Program-made: the position numbers and the translations under genes | Notes under the pieces: model-generated | What the model was told of the DNA's origin: nothing | Seen by the model: only the letters and a program-made list of their open reading frames with translations | Database searches by the model: none | Part shown: positions 58,735 to 64,000 of the stretch, one piece after another | How the letters are laid out: the number at the start of each line of letters is the position of its first letter | Position numbering within the stretch: the stretch's first letter is position 1 | DNA from: an uncultured Fimbriimonas sp. | GTDB lineage: Bacteria > Armatimonadota > Fimbriimonadia > Fimbriimonadales > Fimbriimonadaceae | Assembly: GCA_945952345.1 (NCBI GenBank) | Contig: CAMFIS010000003.1 | Span: 1-64,000 of the forward strand | DNA length: 64,000 nucleotides | Reading direction: 5' to 3'

Positions 58735-59538
58735 ATGATTGCGTTGACGCTTGCGGCTATGGGGCTTCTCAAAGTCTCGCCGGATCTAGGGCTGGACCTA
58801 ACGAGTTGTGTTGATGATCAATTTCTTACTCAAAACGATTTTGTATTAAGGTCAAAGCTTATAGATCAAAAGGATTCTAATTCAAATGATCAATCTGCCA
58901 CGTTCCTGCTGAAAGACAAGAGTAGGGAAATCTTCATTCGAATCAGGATGACGGTATACCGTGATGCGTCCGCGGTGCCCAAAATGCCTACTCACCACAC
59001 AGAAGGAACGAATCCTCACTTTTCTTCCATGATCAGCAAGTTTGCGTCCGGCTCAGAATTCGACATTGTTGAGGGTGACGGCATACTTGCAGACCTTCGG
59101 GGTCGCCATGAGTTTTTGAATTTTGATTTGACTCCGATTGACTCGTCGAGTGATATCTCCAAGGAAATGGTTGTCCGAAATCGCAACCGATTTGAGGCAC
59201 TCGTGCGTCATGTGTATTCCCGTCTTGTCGCCGCGAGGACGACGATATGCCCGGCGATCGTTTGCGGATCAAGCACGGTATCGGCAAGGATGAACCAATT
59301 CGGCAACCAATGCTTTCTTAATCTGAATGAGTGGGCAAAGGCTCGGTCTTGGACTGTCGCCAAAGCCAGCGATTTCCCAGGATTCGTCCTTTCAAAAGGA
59401 ACGGATTTCATCAAGTTGCCAATTGGTGCTCACGAATGCTTTTGGGGAGATAAGAAGGTGCCGCTCGGTGACGCCATCATCGACGTGGATGGAACGTTCT
59501 TCGTTCCTGAATCAATTGATTCGGCAATTAAGAACTAG
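58735..59538 (+). CDS. Unknown exported protein
   Basis: 267 residues with a hydrophobic start (MIALTLAAMGLLKV). The sequence is polar and slightly AT-richer than its neighbours. The C-terminal 70 residues (FIKLPIGAHECFWGDKKVPL, VDGTFFVPE) resemble the copper-amine-oxidase N-terminal-like stalk domain found in exported proteins. Otherwise no family. Its end overlaps the convergent maf by four bases. Confidence 0.6.
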   Translation: MIALTLAAMGLLKVSPDLGLDLTSCVDDQFLTQNDFVLRSKLIDQKDSNSNDQSATFLLKDKSREIFIRIRMTVYRDASAVPKMPTHHTEGTNPHFSSMISKFASGSEFDIVEGDGILADLRGRHEFLNFDLTPIDSSSDISKEMVVRNRNRFEALVRHVYSRLVAARTTICPAIVCGSSTVSARMNQFGNQCFLNLNEWAKARSWTVAKASDFPGFVLSKGTDFIKLPIGAHECFWGDKKVPLGDAIIDVDGTFFVPESIDSAIKN

Positions 59539-60143
59539 CCAACCGTCCTAAGCAGACTGCGCGTTAACTCGATTGGCAAACCGACCACGTTATCGAACGG
59601 CCCATCCAGGCGTGCGATGAGGAAGCTACCCATGCCCTGCGCGCCGTACGCTCCGGCCTTATCCATTGGCTCGCCAGTGTCGACATAGTCGATGATCTGC
59701 TGATCCGAGACGTCGTGGAAGGTGACATCGGTGACGCAATGTCCGACGATGCTGGCGGTAGGCGTGAGGATCGCCACACCGGTGATGACCTGATGGGTCC
59801 GACCGCGCAACTCCTTCAAAATGCGGATGGCGTCATCCCGGTCGACCGGCTTGGCGTATTGAGCCCACCCGATTGCCTCTCCTTCTAGGAGAGGCCGGTG
59901 AGCCTGCGAACCGGGTGAGGTCCGCAGCGCGACTACAGTATCGCAACCAATGATCACTGGATTCTCGTAGCCGGCCGGAACCGCCCTCGCCTTCTCGTAA
60001 GCCAACGTCTCGGCCGTCACGATCGGGTCGCTCGTCGTCATCGCATCCTCGTCGATATTGGTCGGCACGATCAGGAAGTCATTCACGATCTGCTTGAGGA
60101 GTTCGTGGCGACGAGGCGACGCACTGGCGAGGATGACAGGCAT
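59535..60143 (-). CDS. maf: Maf-like nucleoside-triphosphate pyrophosphatase with an in-frame repeat
   Basis: 202 residues. ILASASPRRHELLKQI at the start, IIGCDTVVAL, AIRILKELRGRTHQVITGVA and GYGAQGMGSFLIARLDG-like GAYGAQGMGSFLI are typical of Maf/YhdE house-cleaning enzymes. A normal Maf has a few residues between the CDTVV strand and the KP turn; here residues 74-92 (TSPGSQAHRPLLEGEAI) are extra and are encoded by a repeat element (59872-59920). The reading frame stays open. TAAACT lies 8 bases before the ATG. Confidence 0.9.
   Translation of the reverse strand: MPVILASASPRRHELLKQIVNDFLIVPTNIDEDAMTTSDPIVTAETLAYEKARAVPAGYENPVIIGCDTVVALRTSPGSQAHRPLLEGEAIGWAQYAKPVDRDDAIRILKELRGRTHQVITGVAILTPTASIVGHCVTDVTFHDVSDQQIIDYVDTGEPMDKAGAYGAQGMGSFLIARLDGPFDNVVGLPIELTRSLLRTVG
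59872..59920 (-). repeat. CCTCACCCGGTTCG palindromic element inside maf
   Basis: Read on the minus strand it begins CCTCACCCGGTTCG and ends with the hairpin GCCTCTCC..GGAGAGGC, matching the intergenic copy at 7228-7275. Confidence 0.7.
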
Positions 60144-60151
60144 GAGCGATT

Positions 60152-60157
60152 AGTTTA
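60152..60157 (-). promoter_or_regulatory. -10 element before maf
   Basis: TAAACT, 8 bases before ATG 60143. Confidence 0.4.
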
Positions 60158-60480
60158 TCTGCGAGCCAAGCGAGAAAGGAGTAGGATGACTCGGCAACTA
60201 GAATGCCCACCGATTTGACGGATAGGTAATTAATCAGATGCATTCGTGATGCCGAGGCTATCGGCAAAACCTTGATAATGCGCTTGGCTCGTCAAATCTG
60301 CAAGCATCTCCGGCAAAGATGTCGCTCTCTTATCATGATTTGTACCTGAGCGCCACCCCCTCCGTCTCGATATTGCTTGTCATAAAACCTCCAGAGGTCT
60401 AGGCATTTATCGCTCCATCGATCCACCTCCCCCAGGGGCGGAGCGTGGTTAATCGGCACGAGCCAATGATGAAATCCACG
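60158..60480. other. Divergent intergenic region between maf and the TfoX-like gene
   Basis: About 320 bases without a gene. It holds two perfect inverted-repeat pairs (CGAGCCAAGCG at 60162 with 60281; GATTTGACG at 60212 with 60290) and a CCAGGGGCG repeat at 60351-60452. Confidence 0.45.
60351..60452 (+). repeat. CCAGGGGCG-GAGCGTGGT repeat, copy 3
   Basis: GCCACCCCCTCCG at the left and CCCAGGGGCGGAGCGTGGT at the right; the interior is about 40 bases longer than in the other copies. Confidence 0.55.
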
Positions 60481-60486
60481 TAGAAT
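60481..60486 (+). promoter_or_regulatory. -10 element of a predicted leaderless promoter (TfoX-like gene)
   Basis: TAGAAT, 6 bases before ATG 60493. Confidence 0.55.
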
Positions 60487-60492
60487 AGCTTC

Positions 60493-60825
60493 ATGACCAT
60501 CGAAGAAGCCGCGACCCTCCTGAGCGATGCTCCAAACCTGACCCACCGCGCGATGTTCGGCGGATACGGCATCTACACCAACGGACGAATGTTCGCGATC
60601 CTGGATGACGGCGTGCCGTATCTGAAGGGAGACGCGATCTCGGCGGCGGTTTACGAAGGAGATGGAGGCGAGCAGTTCTCGTACATGTCGAAGGATGGTC
60701 CGATGCAGATGAAGTATTGGCGCTTTCGGGATGACGAGACACTGCTGAGCCATCTGCAGGACGCGCTGGATACCGCGGCCCGGGCTCCGGCCCCAAAGCC
60801 GAAGAAGCCAAAGGCGAAGAAGTGA
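60493..60825 (+). CDS. TfoX N-terminal-domain protein
   Basis: 110 residues. MFGGYGIYTNGRMFAILDDG and the YWRFRDDE region match the TfoX/Sxy N-terminal domain; the C-terminal TfoX domain is absent, and a Pro/Lys tail (KPKKPKAKK) ends the protein. Sxy proteins control competence in gamma-proteobacteria, but stand-alone N-terminal versions are of unknown role. A longer antisense frame covers this gene but is not convincing. Confidence 0.85.
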   Translation: MTIEEAATLLSDAPNLTHRAMFGGYGIYTNGRMFAILDDGVPYLKGDAISAAVYEGDGGEQFSYMSKDGPMQMKYWRFRDDETLLSHLQDALDTAARAPAPKPKKPKAKK

Positions 60826-60829
60826 TTCT

Positions 60830-60853
60830 GGGGGCGTGGCCATCCTGGCCGCG
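60830..60853 (-). repeat. REP family A half element
   Basis: GGGGGCGTGGCCATCCTGGC then CGCG: the reverse of the second hairpin of family A, with one base changed. It lies between convergent genes. Confidence 0.7.
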
Positions 60854-60866
60854 TTCATTTCGAGGG

Positions 60867-61571
60867 CTACCTACCCCAGAACTTCCATTTGGGTTTTGCC
60901 TTACCGGAAGAGAACAAGCTCGGTCGATCCGGATCGAAGATGAGGAATTCTTCGATCTCGCGACCACGGCGTTCCATCTCGTCGAAAAAGCCCTCCTGGT
61001 AATGAGCTTTCGAGTATGCCCGCTCTTCGTCGGTAAGAAATCCTAACGTGAGGAGCGTGATGAATCGACCATCGTCCATCGTGAACGACCAGGATTCCGG
61101 CGGAAGAAGGAAGGATGGGTACAAAACTGCAACCGACAAATGCGAACCTGGGAATGGAACAGCGGGGTGATCGCCCACCGTATGCCCCGCCCAGAGCCAG
61201 GTCTCCACTTGATGCGGCATGCGGGCCAAGTTTCGCAGCATCATAAAGGGCCATTTTCCGGGCTTGCCATATTCTTCCTCTAGCTCTGCCGGCATTTGGA
61301 GAATCAATTCTGTGTATCGGAAGCTCTCAGCATTCTGCACCCGGGCTGGCACGTTCATCGGCTTTTCCGCCATTCCCGACGTCACGAAGGTCACCAGTCC
61401 CGAAACGGGATCGGGTCCGAATCGATGAACATCGATGCGGACGAAGTCGGAATTCTCTTCGTGGTACACAACGTCGGACTTCCCAAAGAGCTTCTCGCAA
61501 TGATCTCCAACCGCGATGATCAGATCGAGATCGCCTTCGGCTGCCGGTAGCTCATGCTGGAAATCGTCCAT
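60867..61571 (-). CDS. Suppressor-of-fused (SUFU) domain protein
   Basis: 234 residues. DVVYHEENSDFVRIDVHRFG, PVSGLVTFVTSGMAEKPM, YTELILQMPAEL and WPFMMLRNLARMPHQ follow the bacterial SUFU-domain pattern. In bacteria such proteins are often linked to immunity or polymorphic toxins, but no toxin gene is adjacent, so the function is open. Divergent from the next gene. Confidence 0.85.
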   Translation of the reverse strand: MDDFQHELPAAEGDLDLIIAVGDHCEKLFGKSDVVYHEENSDFVRIDVHRFGPDPVSGLVTFVTSGMAEKPMNVPARVQNAESFRYTELILQMPAELEEEYGKPGKWPFMMLRNLARMPHQVETWLWAGHTVGDHPAVPFPGSHLSVAVLYPSFLLPPESWSFTMDDGRFITLLTLGFLTDEERAYSKAHYQEGFFDEMERRGREIEEFLIFDPDRPSLFSSGKAKPKWKFWGR

Positions 61572-61624
61572 GCCTTCCCCATCTTAACCGAAACGAATCG
61601 CAATTCCATCTCGTTCTTCTTTTT

Positions 61625-62371
61625 GTGAACTCCAATCAAGGGTCGCCGATTGTGCTGGTCGTTTTCGGCGTCGTCGCGGTCCTTGTCTTCGTTATCGCTA
61701 TTCTCGCAAACAAGCAGCAGGAGAGCCGCCGCGAAGCCCTCCGTCTGTACGCGCAGCAAATGGGATTTCAGTTCGTTGAGGGCGAGATTCCGGTTGGTGG
61801 GAACAACCTCCTCGACCTGTTCTCGACACCGAATCTCCAAGGCGTGGAATTTGTTCAGTTCTTCGACCTCTTTCAGAGAGGGTCGTCGCGCAAGATTCAT
61901 CCGATGATGTTGGGGCAAGACAAAGCCGGGACCAATTGGTATCTGATGGACTACCAGTACACCACGAGCAACGGAAAGAGCACGACCACCCATCATTTCA
62001 GCGTCGTGCTTGGGCATCTGGCGCTCGCTTTTCCCGCCATGACGCTCAGCCCCGAGGGGCTCGGAACTGCGCTCGGCAAGTTGGTGGGGATGAATGAGTT
62101 GCAGGTGGAATCGGAAGAATTCAACCGACGATACTACATTCAAACGAGCGATCAGAAACTCTCGCTAGACCTTCTCCATCCGCTCGCGATTCAGGTCTTG
62201 CTGGCTCAGCCGATTCTGAATTGGGAATTTCGTGGGCCGTACATCATGCTTCACCTTGATAGCCGGGCAACGGTCGAGCAGTTCGACGCCATGCGGACCT
62301 ACATCGATCAATTTGTCGTCCAAATTCCCAACTACTATCGCCAAGACTATGGCCCTCACGGAATGCAGTAA
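61625..62371 (+). CDS. Membrane-anchored protein upstream of lemA
   Basis: 248 residues starting at GTG 61625. One N-terminal helix (IVLVVFGVVAVLVFVIAIL) and a basic stretch are followed by a soluble domain: YAQQMGFQFVEGEI, WYLMDYQYTTSNGKSTTTHH and FSVVLGHL. The pattern recalls DUF3137-like proteins that neighbour lemA. It ends directly before the lemA start. Confidence 0.75.
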   Translation: MNSNQGSPIVLVVFGVVAVLVFVIAILANKQQESRREALRLYAQQMGFQFVEGEIPVGGNNLLDLFSTPNLQGVEFVQFFDLFQRGSSRKIHPMMLGQDKAGTNWYLMDYQYTTSNGKSTTTHHFSVVLGHLALAFPAMTLSPEGLGTALGKLVGMNELQVESEEFNRRYYIQTSDQKLSLDLLHPLAIQVLLAQPILNWEFRGPYIMLHLDSRATVEQFDAMRTYIDQFVVQIPNYYRQDYGPHGMQ

Positions 62372-62929
62372 ATGGAAATCACCGTCGGAATTCTCCTCAT
62401 CGTTCTGTTCCTAGGCATCGTGATCCCAATCACGATCTCGAACAACATCATTCGCCTCAGCCGCATGTGCGATGAGGCTTGGTCTGGAATCGATGTTGCG
62501 CTCAAACGTCGTCACGACTTGATTCCGAATCTGGTGGAAGCTGTCAGAGGCTATATGGCGCATGAGCAGAGCGTGCTGAACCAGCTGACCGAACTGAGAA
62601 ATCAGGCGGCATCGGCTCACGGACCCGCGGGCGTGATGGCGGCAGAAAGATTGCTGGTTCCTGCGCTGACCGGATTCTTTGCCAAGGTTGAGGCGTATCC
62701 CGATCTCAAGGCTTCGCAGAACTTCCTACAGCTTCAGGAAGAGATGGTGAACACCGAAGACCGAATCGCGGCGGCTAGGCGGTTCTACAACAACAACGTC
62801 CGGCAATTTAATGTCGCGATCGAGACATTTCCAGGATCACTTCTTCGCGGCAACCGGTCCGCGAAAGAGTTCTTCGAAGTGGATGAGGCCGGGGTTCGGG
62901 CTCCGGTGAACGTGGTCTTCACCAACTAA
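62372..62929 (+). CDS. lemA: LemA family protein
   Basis: 185 residues. A single N-terminal helix (ITVGILLIVLFLGIVIPITI) is followed by the LemA helical bundle: MCDEAWSGIDVALKRRHDLI, PNLVEAVRGYMAHEQ, ENFLQLQEEM-like QNFLQLQEEMVNTEDRIAAA and RRFYNNNVRQFNVAIETFPG. The family is widespread and membrane-anchored, with unknown biochemical function. It directly follows the preceding gene. Confidence 0.95.
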   Translation: MEITVGILLIVLFLGIVIPITISNNIIRLSRMCDEAWSGIDVALKRRHDLIPNLVEAVRGYMAHEQSVLNQLTELRNQAASAHGPAGVMAAERLLVPALTGFFAKVEAYPDLKASQNFLQLQEEMVNTEDRIAAARRFYNNNVRQFNVAIETFPGSLLRGNRSAKEFFEVDEAGVRAPVNVVFTN

Positions 62930-62931
62930 AA

Positions 62932-62962
62932 AGCCCGGCTGACGAGGGCCGGGCTCTTAACT
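62932..62962. terminator. Bidirectional terminator between lemA and hsp20
   Basis: AGCCCGGC and GCCGGGCT form the stem with a short loop; AAAAA lies before it and CTTAACTAA after, between convergent genes. Confidence 0.75.
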
Positions 62963-62974
62963 AACAGGAGGAGA

Positions 62975-63415
62975 TTAGTTCTCCGTTTGGACTGGAATCC
63001 TGAGGGCTTTGGGTTTTTCTTCCTCGACCCGGGGGATCGTGATCGTCACGAAGCCGTTTTTAAAGGTCGCCGAAATAGCGTCCTGGTTGAGTTGCGCCGA
63101 AAGTCGAAGCGAACGGCTGAAGGATCCATAGGTGTTCTCGCGACGGAAGACCTTTGCAGTCTCGCTGACCGTTTCTGTCTTGTGTTCACCCTTGATGGTA
63201 AGGACGTTGTTCTCGATAGTGATCTCGAGTTCGTCGGGGTTGATTCCCGGTACGGCGGCCTTGATGGTGATCTTGCCTTCGTCCTCGATCACGTCAAGCG
63301 GGATCGTGAGTTGCGGGGTGTGGCTCGGTCGGCTGTGTTCGCCGAAGAGAGTTCCGAAGAACTCGTCGAGGTTGTTGAAATCATTAAAAGGTCGAATTGG
63401 GATCAGTGTGTTCAT
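62975..63415 (-). CDS. hsp20: Small heat-shock protein, Hsp20/alpha-crystallin family
   Basis: 146 residues. The alpha-crystallin domain (about 38-135) has LTIPLDVIEDEGKITIKAAV, VPGINPDELEITIENNVLTI, the FRRENTYGSFSRSLRL strand and GFVTITIPR (GVL-type turn). It is an ATP-independent chaperone. The start has a classical Shine-Dalgarno (AGTAGGAG) and a leader of about 50 bases, unlike the leaderless genes. A HAIR-like inverted repeat lies upstream. Confidence 0.96.
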   Translation of the reverse strand: MNTLIPIRPFNDFNNLDEFFGTLFGEHSRPSHTPQLTIPLDVIEDEGKITIKAAVPGINPDELEITIENNVLTIKGEHKTETVSETAKVFRRENTYGSFSRSLRLSAQLNQDAISATFKNGFVTITIPRVEEEKPKALRIPVQTEN

Positions 63416-63458
63416 GTTTCTCCTACTGGTTACATTTAATAGTTACGCCAACACTTTT

Positions 63459-63479
63459 CTTGAGCGTTGCACTGTCAAG
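63459..63479. promoter_or_regulatory. HAIR-like operator (possible HspR site) upstream of hsp20
   Basis: CTTGAGC-N7-TGTCAAG, close to the HspR-binding HAIR consensus CTTGAGT-N7-ACTCAAG (11 of 14 conserved bases). A minus-strand TTGACA (63478-63473) overlaps it. Confidence 0.5.
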
Positions 63480-63576
63480 TGATTTTTTTGTTTTCTTTCA
63501 ATGCCAGATTCGGCGGAGTTTGCTACCCCCACCGGTTCGCTGTTTGGGACCCATTCGATAACGCCTGGATAATGTC

Positions 63577-63704
63577 GCTCACCGACACCCCCAAGGGTGG
63601 AGCATGGTCAGTTCCATTTTTCCAAGCATCTTGATAAGTGAACGAGGCGGGGCTATCTTCAAGTCCAATAGCCAACGCTACACCCCTGGGGGTGTCGGTG
63701 AGCG
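63577..63704. repeat. Inverted 17-base repeat pair with CCAAGGGTGGAGC-type sequence
   Basis: GCTCACCGACACCCCCA (63577-63593) and its exact complement (63688-63704). The left arm is followed by AGGGTGGAGCATGGTCAG, a variant of the CCAGGGGCG repeat. Confidence 0.6.
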
Positions 63705-63803
63705 CGGGCATTAGAAGCTTTCCGAATTCAGATCGATCAGGGAACCGGTGGGGGTGGTAGGAGTGAGGAGCGTGTCCAGAGAGATTCTCGAATCCGATCC
63801 CCT

Positions 63804-63841
63804 CCATCCCCAACCCCTTCCTCCCCGAGAAGGAAGGGGCT
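63804..63841 (+). repeat. CCATCCC hairpin element, copy 2
   Basis: CCATCCCCAACCC followed by stem CCCCTTCCT/AGGAAGGGG, related to 39557-39599. It lies directly after the stop of the gene at the right edge (minus strand) and may terminate it. Confidence 0.55.
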
Positions 63842-63847
63842 TGTAGA

Positions 63848-64000
63848 CTAGAAACTCACTGAGTACCCAACCGAAAGGCGAACAGCCGCCGACAGATCGA
63901 ACTGGCCGGTCAGGCCAAGGTCGAACACCGATGTCGGGCCAGTCTGTAGTCGGAGTCCGGCGCCTGCGGAGAGTACATTTCTTTGAAGTCCAAGCTCACC
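63848..64000 (-). CDS. C-terminus of an outer-membrane beta-barrel-like protein (partial)
   Basis: 51 codons visible, running off the right edge and ending in TAG at 63850-63848. The reading GLQRNVLSAGAGLRLQTG and the end LSAAVRLSVGYSVSF show alternating strands and a terminal Phe, the outer-membrane-assembly signature. The rest is outside the window, so the family is unknown. Confidence 0.7.
   Translation of the reverse strand, partial: GELGLQRNVLSAGAGLRLQTGPTSVFDLGLTGQFDLSAAVRLSVGYSVSF

Larger units (their letters stand above)
63416..63847. other. Intergenic region upstream of hsp20, with repeats
   Basis: About 430 bases without a convincing gene. It carries the HAIR-like site, an inverted pair of 17-base repeats (63577-63704) and a CCATCCC hairpin element (63804-63841). 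A frame over 63523-63813 reads through the repeats. Confidence 0.55.

Noticed and set aside
60292-60858. 188-codon minus-strand frame covering the TfoX-like gene
   Set aside because: Longer than the plus-strand gene but without any recognisable motif, and it runs through a repeat; the plus strand has a TfoX domain and a well-placed -10.
63523-63813. 96-codon minus-strand frame upstream of hsp20
   Set aside because: Encoded by repeat sequences including the 17-base inverted pair.
1-64000. CRISPR array, prophage or integrated plasmid
   Set aside because: No regularly spaced direct repeats with unique spacers, no integrase, phage structural genes or plasmid replication genes were seen.

Overview
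The window looks like a moderately GC-rich (about 55-60% by eye) Gram-negative-type bacterial chromosome, most likely an Armatimonadota member near Fimbriimonadia. This is inference from the mix of genes: lipid A genes (lpxA, lpxB, fabZ), beta-barrel outer-membrane proteins, the Tat-exported DUF1501/DUF1800 pair, a TIGR03790 protein, DUF6263-like proteins and secreted GH29/GH20 hydrolases. No rRNA or tRNA gene was found to confirm it. No prophage or CRISPR array is visible.

Layout. 1-5.5 kb: a truncated M48 peptidase, a saccharopine-dehydrogenase-like enzyme, then a thioredoxin-fold protein, an SGNH hydrolase and a membrane protein. 5.6-11.0 kb: histidine operon hisG-hisH-hisF-(hisA/hisI/hisE fusion)-hisD, preceded by a 16-codon leader peptide with seven His codons. 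11-20 kb: GH16 hydrolase, S41 peptidase, an ECF sigma factor with a repeat-bearing probable anti-sigma factor, two DUF6263-like paralogues, TIGR03790. 20-29 kb: kinase, two MFS transporters, MarR, LolA-like protein, alpha/beta hydrolase, folD, nusB, accC, a pilin-like protein and a BCCP-like protein without its biotinyl lysine. 29-33 kb: HDOD-cheB-cheR-cheY-cheX. 33-36 kb: M48 peptidase, lpxB, lpxA, fabZ. 36-45 kb: LuxR-PAS regulator with a divergent partner, a cysteine-hydrolase-like protein, methyltransferases, a sugar isomerase, an IS200-type transposase with a hairpin array, DUF1501/DUF1800. 45-59 kb: sugar ABC transporter, Gfo/Idh/MocA oxidoreductase, a double GH29 fucosidase, cutC, GH20 hexosaminidase and two REP-associated transposases (RAYTs) with their repeats. 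59-64 kb: maf, tfoX-like, SUFU-domain, lemA, hsp20 and the end of a beta-barrel gene.

Three themes cut across the genes. First, at least thirteen genes have a TANNNT hexamer exactly six bases before the start codon, the geometry expected for leaderless mRNAs. Second, the intergenic DNA holds several families of palindromic repeats. Two of them flank their own RAYT gene, and a copy of another lies in frame inside maf. Third, there are unusual protein designs: HisA-HisI-HisE fusion, tandem GH29, a BCCP-like protein lacking the biotin lysine, and a triplicated motif in the probable anti-sigma factor.
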